In this document: piece by piece, positions 1-8,399 of the stretch
How positions within the stretch are numbered: position 1 is the first letter of the stretch
Layout of the letters: each line of letters opens with the position of its first letter
Translations under genes and position numbers: made by a program
Assembly: GCF_000383675.1 (NCBI RefSeq)
Contig: NZ_KB911827.1
Location: 203,590 to 267,589 of the forward strand
DNA length: 64,000 nucleotides
Direction: 5' to 3'
From: Terracoccus sp. 273MFTsu3.1
GTDB taxonomy: Bacteria; Actinomycetota; Actinomycetes; Actinomycetales; Dermatophilaceae
The notes under the pieces: generated by a model
What the model was told of the DNA's origin: nothing
The model's database searches: none
Seen by the model: only the letters and a program-made list of their open reading frames with translations

Positions 1-76
1 CCTCGTACGCCGTGACGTTCCCGTGGACGTCGGAGACGACGGCGACCCGGTGGAGGTCGCCTGCGGGTGCGGGCAC
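1..76 (-). CDS. Metallophosphoesterase, N-terminal fragment (cut by window edge)
   Basis: The first 25 codons run off the left edge. Reading leftward from a GTG at 76 gives a start followed by VAVVSDVHGNVTAYE, which is the first metal-binding motif (D-x-H) plus the GN of calcineurin-like phosphoesterases. The start lies 6 bp past the nadA stop, and an AAGGA within the last nadA codons can serve as RBS, so it is probably the second gene of a nadA operon. Substrate cannot be inferred from this fragment. The family call rests on one short motif, so confidence is moderate. Confidence 0.6.
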   Translation of the reverse strand, partial: MPAPAGDLHRVAVVSDVHGNVTAYE

Positions 77-82
77 CAGCCG

Positions 83-1285
83 TCAGTCCTTGTGGGTGGT
101 GCCCGGCAGGGCGAGCATCCGGTCGAGCGCCGCCCGAGCCTCGGCGGCCACGGTCGGGTCGACGTGGATCGGGTTGACGACCCGACCCTCGACCAGGGAC
201 TCGAGCGCCCACACGAGGTGCGGGAGGTCGATGCGGTTCATCGTGGAGCAGTAGCAGACATTCTTCTCGAGGAAGGCGATCCGCTGCTCGGGGAACTGCT
301 GGGCGAGTCGGCGCACGAGGTTGAGCTCGGTGCCGACGACCCATGACGTGCCGGCCGGGGCGGCGGCGATCGTCTGGATGATCTTCTCGGTCGAGCCGAC
401 CTCGTCGGCCCGCTCGACGACCTCGTACTGGCACTCGGGGTGGACGATGACCCTGACGCCGGGGATCTCGCGTCGGGCGGCCTCGACGGCGTCGACGGAG
501 AAGCGACCGTGCACGGAGCAGTGCCCGCGCCAGAGGATCATCCGGGCGTGCTCGAGCTGCTCACGGGTCAGGCCGCCGTTCGGGCGATGCGGGTCCCAGA
601 CGACGCAGTCGTCGAGGGACAGGCCTAGCTCGCGGACGGCGGTGTTGCGGCCCAGGTGCTGGTCGGGCAGGAAGAGCACCTTGCCCGTGCCGTCGACGCC
701 GCCCACCTGCTCGAACGCCCAGTCGAGGGCCGTGCGGGCGTTGGAGCTCGTGCAGATCGTGCCGCCGTGGCGACCGGTGAAGGCCTTGATCGCGGCGGAG
801 GAGTTCATGTAGGTGACCGGGATCGTCCGGTCGGCGACGCCGGCAGCGGTCAGCTGCTCCCAGCAGTCCTCGACCTGGGCGATGGCCGCCATGTCGGCCA
901 TCGAGCAGCCGGCGGCGAGGTCGGGCAGGATCACGGTCTGCTCGTCGCTCGTGAGGATGTCCGCGGACTCGGCCATGAAGTGCACACCGCAGAAGACGAT
1001 GTAGGGCGCGCCGGGGCGGGCGGCCGCGTCGCGGGCGAGCTTGAACGAGTCGCCGGTGACGTCGGCGAACTCGATGACCTCGTCGCGCTGGTAGTGGTGC
1101 CCGAGGACGAAGACGCGGTCCCCGAGGGCGGCCTTGGCAGCTCGCGCTCGCTCGACGAGGTCGGGGTCGGACGCGGCCGGCAGGTCGCCCGGGCACTCGA
1201 CGCCCCGCTCGGTGTGCAGGTCGGTGCCCTGCCCGAGCACGAGGAGGGGGAGAGGAGCCGGGGCCGATGCCGTGTCGGTCGTCAT
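83..1285 (-). CDS. nadA: Quinolinate synthase NadA
   Basis: NadA condenses iminoaspartate with dihydroxyacetone phosphate to quinolinate in de novo NAD synthesis, using an oxygen-sensitive [4Fe-4S] cluster in the cytosol. The 400-residue product has typical motifs: GHHYQRDEV near residue 62, VFCGVHFMAESADIL with a candidate cluster Cys at 99, the GTICTSSNA stretch, HPECQYEV, and the C-terminal NVCYCSTMNRID. I chose the ATG at 1285 because homology begins shortly after it; an upstream in-frame extension of 18 residues is Arg/Ala-rich and unlike the family. nadB and nadC, usually adjacent in actinobacteria, are not in the window; the next gene downstream is a metallophosphoesterase. Confidence 0.95.
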   Translation of the reverse strand: MTTDTASAPAPLPLLVLGQGTDLHTERGVECPGDLPAASDPDLVERARAAKAALGDRVFVLGHHYQRDEVIEFADVTGDSFKLARDAAARPGAPYIVFCGVHFMAESADILTSDEQTVILPDLAAGCSMADMAAIAQVEDCWEQLTAAGVADRTIPVTYMNSSAAIKAFTGRHGGTICTSSNARTALDWAFEQVGGVDGTGKVLFLPDQHLGRNTAVRELGLSLDDCVVWDPHRPNGGLTREQLEHARMILWRGHCSVHGRFSVDAVEAARREIPGVRVIVHPECQYEVVERADEVGSTEKIIQTIAAAPAGTSWVVGTELNLVRRLAQQFPEQRIAFLEKNVCYCSTMNRIDLPHLVWALESLVEGRVVNPIHVDPTVAAEARAALDRMLALPGTTHKD

Positions 1286-1395
1286 GTGCAGATCGTATGC
1301 CGCGCCGCGGGCTCTCAGCGCTCGGGCACTTGACCTCAAGTGAACTTGATGTCTGACGCTGTGGCCATCGACCCACGACCACCACAGGAGTCATG

Positions 1396-2118
1396 ATGCC
1401 CACCGCACTCGTCACCGGAGCCACCCAGGGGCTCGGCCGCGCCCTCGCCGAGGCCCTTGCCGTCCGGGGCTGGGACCTCGTCGTCACGGCCCGCGACGCC
1501 CACCGCCTCACGGAGACCGTCTCTGCCCTGCGCGAGCACGGTCACGACGTCGTCGGCCTCGCCGGGGACGTCAGCGACGCCGTCCACCGCGACGACGTCG
1601 CCGGCGTCCTCACCGGGCCGGCCGGTGCGGACCGCCTCGACCTCCTCGTCCACAACGCGAGCACCCTCGGCCCGCTCCCGCTGCGTCCCCTGCGCGACCT
1701 GTCGACGGACGGCCTCGCGGCCGTGCTCGCCGTCAACGTCGTCGCGCCGCACGCCCTGACCTGCTCGCTCCTGCCGGCGCTGGAGGCCGCCGGAGGGACG
1801 GTCCTCGCGATCTCGTCGGACGCCGGCGTCGAGCACTACGAGACCTGGGGTGCCTACGGCGCCAGCAAGGCCGCTCTCGACCACCTGACGCTGACCCTCG
1901 GCGCGGAGGTGTCCTCGATCCGCGCCTACGCCCTCGACCCCGGCGACATGCGTACCCCCATGCACCAGGCGGCGTTCCCGGGGGAGGACATCGGCGACCG
2001 GCCGCTGCCGGAGGAGGTCGCCGTGCCCGGGATCCTGGCGCTGCTCGCCTCGCGACCCGCCAACGGTCGGTACCGGGCTGCTGACCTGCTCGCGGCGACG
2101 TCGGAGGTGGTCTCGTGA
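1396..2118 (+). CDS. Short-chain dehydrogenase/reductase (SDR)
   Basis: A 240-residue classical SDR-like oxidoreductase of unknown substrate. It has the Rossmann nucleotide motif TGATQGLGRALAEALA near the N-terminus, the NAS variant of the NNAG motif (VHNAS), a catalytic-type Ser near VLAISSDAG, and YGASKAALDHL carrying the YxxxK pair. Two consecutive ATG codons occur; AGGAG at 1386-1390 is only 2 bp from the first (1393) but 5 bp from the second, so 1396 is preferred. The stop overlaps the next start by GTGA, implying translational coupling with the queA homologue. The substrate cannot be told from sequence; a link to tRNA or deazapurine metabolism is only suggested by coupling. Confidence 0.85.
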   Translation: MPTALVTGATQGLGRALAEALAVRGWDLVVTARDAHRLTETVSALREHGHDVVGLAGDVSDAVHRDDVAGVLTGPAGADRLDLLVHNASTLGPLPLRPLRDLSTDGLAAVLAVNVVAPHALTCSLLPALEAAGGTVLAISSDAGVEHYETWGAYGASKAALDHLTLTLGAEVSSIRAYALDPGDMRTPMHQAAFPGEDIGDRPLPEEVAVPGILALLASRPANGRYRAADLLAATSEVVS

Positions 2119-3209
2119 CCGCGGCCATCGCGCACGTCCCGCACACCGTCTTCCGCGCCACCGACGACCTCACGGCCGACGCCCCGCCCGAGAGGAGAGG
2201 TCTCGACCGGGACGGCGTCCGCCTGCTCGTCGCCTCGGAGCCCTCCTCCGGCAGCGTCCGGGTCGAGCACACGACCTTCGCCGCCATCGGCGACCACCTG
2301 TCACCCGGCGACCTCCTCCTCGTCAACAACTCGGCGACCGTGGCGGGCGAGATCGACGGTCGGGTGGTCGGAGGCGGCGCCGTCGTCGTCCACGTGGCCT
2401 CCGAGCTCGACGACTGCACGTGGGTCGTGGAGCTGCGCACCGCTCCCGACGCGTCGCACCCGGTGCTCGACGCGCTCGCGGGCGACCTCGTCGACCTCGC
2501 GGCGGGCGGCCCGCGGCTGCGCCTCGAGGCGCCCTACCCGCGGCCCGGCTCGTCCCCGACGGGACACGGCAACCGGCTGTGGCGGGCGACGCAGCTGGGC
2601 GACTGCACCCTCGCCGAGCACCTCGCGACGCACGGCCGGCCCATCGCGTACGGCTACCTCCGTTCGAGGTTCCCGCTCGAGGCGTACCAGACGGTCTTCG
2701 CCCGGCTGCCGGGCAGCGCCGAGATGGCGAGCGCGGCCCGGCCGTTCACGACCGACCTCGTGACGGGCCTCGTGTCGTCCGGTGTCCTCGTCGCTCCTGT
2801 GACGCTGCACACCGGTCTGTCGTCCCAGGAGGCCGGTGAGGCGCCGCAGCCCGAACGGTTCGCCGTGTCGGGGGAGACGGCGGCCCTCGTCAACCACGTG
2901 CGCGACCGCGGCCGCCGGGTCGTCGCCGTCGGCACGACGGCGACGCGGGCCATCGAGTCGGCGACCGGTCAGGACGGCGTCGTGCGCGCCGCGGCAGGGT
3001 GGACCGACGTCGTCATCTCGCCCGACCGCCCGGCTCGCGTCGTCGACGGGCTCGTGACCGGCTGGCACGACCCCGACGCCTCGCACCTGCTCCTCGTCGA
3101 GTCGGTCGCCGGGGCCGACCTGACCCAGCGGGCGTACGACGAGGCGGTGGCGCACCGCTATGCCTGGCACGAGTTCGGCGACGCGGGACTCTTCCTGCCC
3201 CACCGCTGA
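2115..3209 (+). CDS. queA: S-adenosylmethionine:tRNA ribosyltransferase-isomerase (QueA family)
   Basis: QueA transfers and isomerises the ribosyl part of SAM onto preQ1 in tRNA, making epoxyqueuosine. The 364-residue protein is full length for the family and shows LSPGDLLLVNNSATV near the N-terminus, HGRPIAYGYL with an aromatic-rich following segment, SAEMASAARPFT, VTLHTGLSSQE, and a C-terminal SHLLLVESVAG block. It starts at a GTG that overlaps the SDR stop. No tgt, queC-F or queG occurs in the window, so whether it acts in true queuosine synthesis or as a divergent actinobacterial paralogue remains open. Confidence 0.85.
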   Translation: MTAAIAHVPHTVFRATDDLTADAPPERRGLDRDGVRLLVASEPSSGSVRVEHTTFAAIGDHLSPGDLLLVNNSATVAGEIDGRVVGGGAVVVHVASELDDCTWVVELRTAPDASHPVLDALAGDLVDLAAGGPRLRLEAPYPRPGSSPTGHGNRLWRATQLGDCTLAEHLATHGRPIAYGYLRSRFPLEAYQTVFARLPGSAEMASAARPFTTDLVTGLVSSGVLVAPVTLHTGLSSQEAGEAPQPERFAVSGETAALVNHVRDRGRRVVAVGTTATRAIESATGQDGVVRAAAGWTDVVISPDRPARVVDGLVTGWHDPDASHLLLVESVAGADLTQRAYDEAVAHRYAWHEFGDAGLFLPHR

Positions 3210-3331
3210 GCCCGGCGACCTGCGCCGGGACCCGCCCGGGTCGGGATGGTCGCGCCATCCGCGGTCGTGCCGCGGTCACCTCGGCTCGGGTGGGACGCGG
3301 CGCGACGCGGCCGGATGGGAGGATGCGGCAC

Positions 3332-4498
3332 GTGCACGTGATCTTCGCCCCCGACTGCTACACCGGCACGCTCACCGCGTCCCAGGCCGCGGCCGCGATG
3401 GCCGATGGCTGGGGCCGGACCGCGCCGGCCGACCGGGTCACGCTCGTGCCGCTCTCCGACGGCGGACCCGGCTTCGTCGACGTCCTCGCCGAGACCCTCG
3501 AGGGTGAGGTCCACGCCGTCGTGACCACCGACCCGCTCGGCCGCGAGGTGCCCGGCACCATCCTGCTGACGACGGGCGCGGGCGGCCGGACGGCCTACGT
3601 GGAGTCGGCGCAGGCGGCCGGCCTGCACCTGCTCGCGCCGGACGAGCACGACCCCACGGTGACATCGACCTCGGGGGTCGGCACGCTCGTCCTCGCGGCC
3701 CTCGACGCCGGAGCCCGGCGGATCGTCATCGGGCTCGGCGGGTCGGGCACCAACGACGCGGGTGCCGGCCTGCTCGGCGCCCTCGGGGTCGGGCCCGCCG
3801 GCCGCCTCGGGCACGGCGGGCTGGCGCTCGCCGCCGCGACGCCCGACGACGTCGCGGGTCTGGACGCCGCGCGTGACCGGCTGCGCGGCGTCGACCTCGT
3901 CATCGCCAGCGACGTCGACTCGCCGCTGCTCGGGCTCAAGGGTGCGAGCGCGGTCTTCGGCCCCCAGAAGGGCGCGTCCGAGGAGGACGCCCAGCGGCTC
4001 GAGAACGCGCTGGGCCACTTCGCGAGCGTCGTGGCCCGGGTTCGGCCGCCGGCCCGGGACCTGCTGACCGGCAGCCTCCTCAGGCCCGAGCGCGAGCCCG
4101 GAGCCGGAGCCGCAGGCGGCCTCGGCTACGCCCTGCACCTGCTCGGCGCGCGCCGCGTGTCCGGGGTCGAGGCGGTCCTCGACGCCGTCGGGTTCGCCGA
4201 TCTCGTGGCCTCCGCCGACCTCGTCGTCACGGGCGAGGGCACCTTCGACTGGCAGTCGCTGCGCGGCAAGGTCGTCGTCGGTGTGGCCGAGGCGGCCGCG
4301 CGTGTCGGCGTCCCGGTCATCGCCGTCCCCGGACAGTCGCTCGTCGGACGCCGGGAGGCCATGACGGCCGGCCTCTCCGGGGTGTATGCCGTTGCGGAGC
4401 GACCCGAGCAGGTCGCCGCCGCCCTCGCCGAGCCCGCCGCACGCCTCGCCGACCGCACGGCGCGCGTCGCGCGCACCTGGTCGCCGTCCACATCCTGA
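3332..4498 (+). CDS. glxK: Glycerate kinase
   Basis: Phosphorylates D-glycerate to phosphoglycerate using ATP. The 388-residue product fits the GlxK-type fold: APDCYTGTLTASQAAAAMADGW at the N-terminus (residues 4-25), PLSDGGPGFVDVLA, the glycine-rich IGLGGSGTNDAGAGLL, and the C-terminal LVVTGEGTFDWQSLRGK. The GTG at 3332 is preferred: GGGAGG at 3317-3322 lies 9 bp upstream, whereas the in-frame ATG at 3323 abuts that RBS directly. In M. tuberculosis the equivalent gene (Rv2205c) also neighbours the erpA homologue. No glyoxylate-pathway gene is adjacent. Confidence 0.9.
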   Translation: MHVIFAPDCYTGTLTASQAAAAMADGWGRTAPADRVTLVPLSDGGPGFVDVLAETLEGEVHAVVTTDPLGREVPGTILLTTGAGGRTAYVESAQAAGLHLLAPDEHDPTVTSTSGVGTLVLAALDAGARRIVIGLGGSGTNDAGAGLLGALGVGPAGRLGHGGLALAAATPDDVAGLDAARDRLRGVDLVIASDVDSPLLGLKGASAVFGPQKGASEEDAQRLENALGHFASVVARVRPPARDLLTGSLLRPEREPGAGAAGGLGYALHLLGARRVSGVEAVLDAVGFADLVASADLVVTGEGTFDWQSLRGKVVVGVAEAAARVGVPVIAVPGQSLVGRREAMTAGLSGVYAVAERPEQVAAALAEPAARLADRTARVARTWSPSTS

Positions 4499-4543
4499 GC
4501 CGCCGGGCGGGGGGAGGATGCACGTTTCGAGGAGGGGGCGACG

Positions 4544-4549
4544 TATCCT
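4544..4549 (+). promoter_or_regulatory. Candidate -10 element for erpA
   Basis: TATCCT matches the actinobacterial TANNNT consensus and lies 78 bp before the erpA start. No convincing -35 hexamer is seen. A GAAGGA ribosome binding site follows at 4615-4620. Confidence 0.4.
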
Positions 4550-4627
4550 TGGACACGTCGGGAACACATCCGGCGCGGCATGGGTTCTCTCTTCCGACCC
4601 ATGCTCCACGACGTGAAGGACCAACAC

Positions 4628-5005
4628 ATGAGTGTCGAGACGAACGCATCTCCCGCCGAGGTTCAGACCGAGGCTCCCGCCCACGGTGTCGTCCTGACGG
4701 ACGTCGCGGCCACGAAGGTCAAGAGCCTGCTCGAGCAGGAGGGTCGTGACGACCTCCGCCTGCGCGTCGGTGTCCAGCCCGGCGGATGCTCGGGCCTGAT
4801 CTACCAGCTCTACTTCGACGAGCGCAGCCTCGACGGTGACCTCGTCCGCGACTTCGACGGTGTCGAGGTCGTCGTCGACCGCATGAGCTCCCCCTACCTC
4901 GAGGGCGCGACGATCGACTTCGCCGACACCATCGAGAAGCAGGGCTTCACCATCGACAACCCCAACGCGGGCAGCAGCTGCGCCTGCGGCGACTCCTTCA
5001 GCTGA
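4628..5005 (+). CDS. erpA: Iron-sulfur cluster insertion/carrier protein ErpA (A-type, HesB/IscA family)
   Basis: A-type carrier that delivers [4Fe-4S] or [2Fe-2S] clusters to apo-proteins. The 125-residue product holds the three conserved cysteines: one in QPGGCSGLIYQLYF and the C-terminal pair in GSSCACGDSFS. The ATG at 4628 follows GAAGGA by 7 bp. A perfect hairpin terminator follows the stop, so it is a single-gene transcript. Possible clients in this window include the Rieske protein QcrA and NadA, but that is inference. Confidence 0.92.
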   Translation: MSVETNASPAEVQTEAPAHGVVLTDVAATKVKSLLEQEGRDDLRLRVGVQPGGCSGLIYQLYFDERSLDGDLVRDFDGVEVVVDRMSSPYLEGATIDFADTIEKQGFTIDNPNAGSSCACGDSFS

Positions 5006-5042
5006 GCCGCCCGCGCCACGGCGCACGCCACACCGCACGTCC

Positions 5043-5073
5043 GAAGGGCCCGACCGTCACGGTCGGGCCCTTC
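5043..5073. terminator. Perfect hairpin terminator after erpA
   Basis: A 14-bp perfect stem (GAAGGGCCCGACCG and its complement) encloses a 3-nt TCA loop, 37 bp past the erpA stop. There is no long T tract, as usual in high-GC actinobacteria. Confidence 0.85.
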
Positions 5074-5113
5074 GCCGTCGTCGGGCCGGCGTCGGCGGGG
5101 CCGCGATCCCGGG

Positions 5114-5119
5114 TAGGTT
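5114..5119 (+). promoter_or_regulatory. -10 element of a probable leaderless adoK mRNA
   Basis: TAGGTT ends 6 nt before the GTG start at 5126. With transcription starting about 7 nt after the -10 box, the mRNA would begin at or next to the start codon, and no RBS is present. No clear -35 is seen. Confidence 0.55.
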
Positions 5120-5125
5120 CGTGCT

Positions 5126-6112
5126 GTGCAGATCGCCATCACCGGGTCCATCGCGACCGACCACCTCATGACCTTCGACGGACTCTTCGCCGACTCGCTC
5201 GTCGTCGAGCAGCTCGACAAGATCTCCCTGTCGTTCCTCACCTCGGACCTGCAGGTCCGCCGGGGCGGGGTCGCCGCGAACATCGCGTTCGGCATGGCCA
5301 ACCTCGGTCAGCGTCCGCTGCTCGTGGGTGCGGTCGGCGAGGACTTCACCGACTACCGCAGCTGGCTCGAGCGCCACGGTGTCGACTGCGGCGCGGTGCA
5401 CTACTCCGACTCCCAGCACACGGCGCGCTTCATCTGCACGACCGACCGCGACATGGCCCAGATCGCGACGTTCTACGCGGGAGCCATGACCGAGGCGCGG
5501 GACATCGAGCTCGCGCCGGTCGCCCAGCGGGTCGGCGGGCTCGACCTCGTCGTCGTCGGCGCCAACGACCCCGAGGCGATGCTGCGCCACTCCGATGAGT
5601 GCCGCTCGCGCGGCATCCCGTTCGCGGCCGACCCCTCGCAGCAGCTCGCGTTCTGCGACGGGCCGACCATCGCACGGCTCATCGACGGGGCCGAGTACCT
5701 CTTCACCAACGAGTACGAGAGCCACCTGGCCTGCCAGAAGACGGGCTGGAGCGAGGACGAGCTCGCCGACCGCGTCCGCGTGCAGGTCAAGACGCGTGGC
5801 AAGGACGGCGTCACGGTGCGCGTGCGCGGTGAGGAGCCGGTCGAGGTCGGGATCGCGCGCGAGGTGCGCAAGGCGGACCCGACCGGCGTCGGTGACGCCT
5901 TCCGGGCCGGCTACCTCACCGGCCTCGCGGCCGGCCTTCCGGTCCGGCGCTGCGCCGAGCTCGGCTCGATGCTCGCCACCTACGTCATCGAGACGGTCGG
6001 CACGCAGGAGTACGCCTTGGGCAAGGGACGCTTCCTCGAGCGGCTCGCCGAGGCCTACGGTGCGGAGTGTGCCGACGAGATCGGGCCTCACATCACCTGC
6101 CCACGGCCATGA
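5126..6112 (+). CDS. adoK: Adenosine kinase-type PfkB carbohydrate kinase
   Basis: Predicted to phosphorylate adenosine to AMP. The sequence closely resembles M. tuberculosis AdoK (Rv2202c): ITGSIATDHLMTFDG at the N-terminus, RRGGVAANIAFGMANLG (sugar-binding region), TTDRDMAQIATFY, VVVGANDPEAML, and the PfkB signature DPTGVGDAFRAGYLTG with the catalytic Asp near residue 259. Length (328 aa) is normal. It begins with GTG right after a TANNNT box, so it is likely translated from a leaderless mRNA. It sits between erpA and aat. A general ribokinase activity cannot be excluded from sequence alone. Confidence 0.88.
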   Translation: MQIAITGSIATDHLMTFDGLFADSLVVEQLDKISLSFLTSDLQVRRGGVAANIAFGMANLGQRPLLVGAVGEDFTDYRSWLERHGVDCGAVHYSDSQHTARFICTTDRDMAQIATFYAGAMTEARDIELAPVAQRVGGLDLVVVGANDPEAMLRHSDECRSRGIPFAADPSQQLAFCDGPTIARLIDGAEYLFTNEYESHLACQKTGWSEDELADRVRVQVKTRGKDGVTVRVRGEEPVEVGIAREVRKADPTGVGDAFRAGYLTGLAAGLPVRRCAELGSMLATYVIETVGTQEYALGKGRFLERLAEAYGAECADEIGPHITCPRP

Positions 6113-6188
6113 GGCCGTCGCGGGCCAGGTGCTGACGGTCATCGCACGCCGCTGAGCAGCCCACCCCCACGAGAGCCGGAGCCCGTCA

Positions 6189-6863
6189 GTGCCCACGCCG
6201 CCGCCGTCCACCCCCTGGGACTTCGCGCTCGACCGTGTGCCCCCGGGCGAGGACCTCATCGGCATCGGCGCGGACCTCGACGTCGCGACGCTCTTCGAGG
6301 CCTACACCGTCGGCGTGTTCCCCATGGGGATCGGCGACCAGGGTGCCGAGCCCATCGGGTGGTGGTCGCCGGACCCCCGCGGCATCCTGCGGCCGCGCGA
6401 GCTGCGCGTGAGCCGGTCGCTGCGCAAGGTCGTGGCGCGCTTCGAGGTGCGCGTCGACTCCGACTTCCGTGGGGTCGTCGAGGCCTGCGCGGCCCCGGAC
6501 CGCGACGGTCGCTGGATCACCCCCGAGATCGTCGACGCCTACGTCCAGCTGCACGAGGCGGGATGGGCCCACTCGGTCGAGACGTGGCTCGACGGCGAGC
6601 TCGTCGGCGGCCTCTACGGCGTCGCGATCGGCGGCCTCTTCGCGGGTGAGTCGATGTTCCACCACGAGCGCGACGCCTCCAAGGTCGCGCTCGTCGGCCT
6701 GCGCGACCTGCTCATCACCGACGGGGACCCACGGCGCCTCGTCGACGTGCAGTGGCAGACGCCGCACCTGGCCACGCTCGGTGTGCGCGAGGTCCCGCGC
6801 GACGAGTACCTCGCGATCCTGCCGACGGTGCTCAGCGCCCCGCTCCCTGCGTGCTGGGCCTGA
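6189..6863 (+). CDS. aat: Leucyl/phenylalanyl-tRNA-protein transferase
   Basis: Aat attaches Leu or Phe to proteins with N-terminal Arg or Lys, marking them for ClpS/ClpAP-type degradation (N-degron pathway). Visible hallmarks include EAYTVGVFPMG, GWWSPDPRGIL, a GRWITPEIVDAY block, GGLYGVAIGGLFAGESMFH and DVQWQTPHLATLG. The 224-residue length fits the family. The GTG at 6189 has only a weak GGAG upstream. The last 32 bp overlap the convergent tusA-like gene, so their 3' ends share DNA on opposite strands. Confidence 0.93.
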   Translation: MPTPPPSTPWDFALDRVPPGEDLIGIGADLDVATLFEAYTVGVFPMGIGDQGAEPIGWWSPDPRGILRPRELRVSRSLRKVVARFEVRVDSDFRGVVEACAAPDRDGRWITPEIVDAYVQLHEAGWAHSVETWLDGELVGGLYGVAIGGLFAGESMFHHERDASKVALVGLRDLLITDGDPRRLVDVQWQTPHLATLGVREVPRDEYLAILPTVLSAPLPACWA

Positions 6864-7095
6864 CCACCTCGACGACGTATGCCGTGTGGTCGCCCACGGC
6901 GCGCGCCTCGACGAAGCGGTGACCGCGCATCCGGCACCAGGCCGGGACGTCGTGGGCAGCGGCCGGGTCGGTCGCCAGGACCGTGACGGTCGCGAGGTCC
7001 GGTCGGTCGCGGACGAGGCGGGCGAGGCGGATGACGGGCAGGGGGCAGCGTTCGCCGCGCGCGTCGACGACGGACGGGTCAGGGTCGTCGGTCAC
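6832..7095 (-). CDS. TusA-like sulfur carrier protein
   Basis: A small 87-residue protein of the TusA/SirA fold. TusA proteins accept persulfide sulfur on a conserved Cys and pass it on, for example to tRNA thiolation or molybdenum cofactor. VDARGERCPLPVIRLARLV holds the CPxP signature with the acceptor Cys near residue 17. It is the second gene of a two-gene unit: its GTG start overlaps the stop of the IscS-like gene by GTGA, so the two products are probably made together. Its 3' end overlaps aat. Partner proteins TusBCDE are not seen. Confidence 0.85.
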   Translation of the reverse strand: MTDDPDPSVVDARGERCPLPVIRLARLVRDRPDLATVTVLATDPAAAHDVPAWCRMRGHRFVEARAVGDHTAYVVEVVRPSTQGAGR

Positions 7096-8399
7096 AGGTC
7101 ACCGACCCCGAGCTCGTCGCGCACGGCGCGGACCGTCGGGGCGAGGGCGGCCGTGAAGGCGCTGACGTCGTCGGCGAGGGCGGCGGAGACCGCGGGCAGC
7201 GGCAGGGTGATGCGCACGTTGCCGTGGGTCAGGACCCCCATCGCCGCGAGCACGTGGCTCGGTTCCAGCGTGCTCGACGTGCAGGCCGACCCGCTCGCCA
7301 CGGCGAAGCCGGCCGTGTCGAAGGCGCCGACGACGGACTCGCCGTCGACGTAGAGGCTGGAGAAGGTGACGACGTGGGGGAGCCGGTCGTCCGGGTCGCC
7401 GACGACGACGGTGTCGGGCACGGCGGAGGCGGCGCGCCGGATGTCGTCGACGAGCGCGCGCGTCACCTGCGTGTCCGCGGTCCGCGTGGCCGTCGTCTGC
7501 TGCCACGCCTCGGCCGCGGCGAGGGCCAGTGGCACCCACGGCGTGACGTCCGCGCGCCCGTGCTCGACGTCGGCGCGTGCCTCGGACCAGTGCCAGCGCA
7601 CGCCCTCGCGGACGACGAGCACACCGAGCGGCGGTCCGCCCCACGACCGTGCGTCACCGACGAGGACGTCCCAGTCCGCGGGCACGTCGTCGCGTCCGAG
7701 GGACGCCGTGGCATCGACCACAAGGGGCGTGCCGTGGGCCGCGGCGGCGTCACGGGCCGCCCCGAGCGGTTGGCGCGTCCCCACCTCGCCGTTCGCGCTC
7801 TGCAACGCGGCCACGACGGTGCCGGGGACCGCGAGGGCCCTGCGCCACGCGTCGAGGTCGAGCCGCCCGAGTGCGTCGACGGCGACCTCCGCGAACAGGG
7901 ACGCGTCGTCGGCCGCGGACGCCCGGGCCCGTCCCGGCACGAGCACCGCGGAGTGCTCCACCGCGGAGGCCACGGTGCGCGCCCCACGCCGGCGGGCGGC
8001 ATACGCCACCCCGTCGACGGCCCGGGTCAGCGCGGTCGGCCCGCTGGGCAGGAAGCTCACCTCGGAGGGTCGCACCCCCAGACCGGCGGCGACGACCTCG
8101 CGGGAGCGGTCGAGCAGGGCCCGGGCGCGGCGGCCCTCGGCGTGCAGGCGGGCCGGGTCGGCCCAGCCGACCTCGACCGCGGCCTGCAGGGTCTCGCGTG
8201 CGACGGGGTGGAGCGGGCCGGACGAGGCGTCGAGCAGCCGCCGTACGCCCGGCGAGCGGGTCGGCACGGGCGTCGCCACCGGCGCCGGCTCGAGGTCGTG
8301 CTGACCGTCGTCGAGGAGCCCGCCGGACACCTGCTGGGAGCCTCCGGAAGGGGCGGACGGAGGGGGTCCAACGTTCGTGCCCGGATCGTGACTGACCAC
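7092..8399 (-). CDS. Class V aminotransferase/cysteine desulfurase-like protein lacking the PLP lysine
   Basis: The fold resembles IscS/NifS. It has the PLP-stacking His region (AVEHSAVLVPG), the pyridine-N Asp in VVDATASLG, and the mobile catalytic-Cys loop GSACTSSTLEPSHVLAAMG (Cys373). The segment that should read SxHK followed by GP instead reads GDARSWGGPPLGVL, with Ser252 where the Schiff-base Lys aligns. The whole 435-residue protein contains no lysine. By family knowledge it therefore cannot form the usual internal aldimine. The first about 45 residues are low-complexity and the start could lie further in. It is translationally coupled to a TusA-like carrier, suggesting a sulfur-relay or regulatory role rather than desulfurase activity. 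Confidence 0.8.
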   Translation of the reverse strand: MVSHDPGTNVGPPPSAPSGGSQQVSGGLLDDGQHDLEPAPVATPVPTRSPGVRRLLDASSGPLHPVARETLQAAVEVGWADPARLHAEGRRARALLDRSREVVAAGLGVRPSEVSFLPSGPTALTRAVDGVAYAARRRGARTVASAVEHSAVLVPGRARASAADDASLFAEVAVDALGRLDLDAWRRALAVPGTVVAALQSANGEVGTRQPLGAARDAAAAHGTPLVVDATASLGRDDVPADWDVLVGDARSWGGPPLGVLVVREGVRWHWSEARADVEHGRADVTPWVPLALAAAEAWQQTTATRTADTQVTRALVDDIRRAASAVPDTVVVGDPDDRLPHVVTFSSLYVDGESVVGAFDTAGFAVASGSACTSSTLEPSHVLAAMGVLTHGNVRITLPLPAVSAALADDVSAFTAALAPTVRAVRDELGVGDL

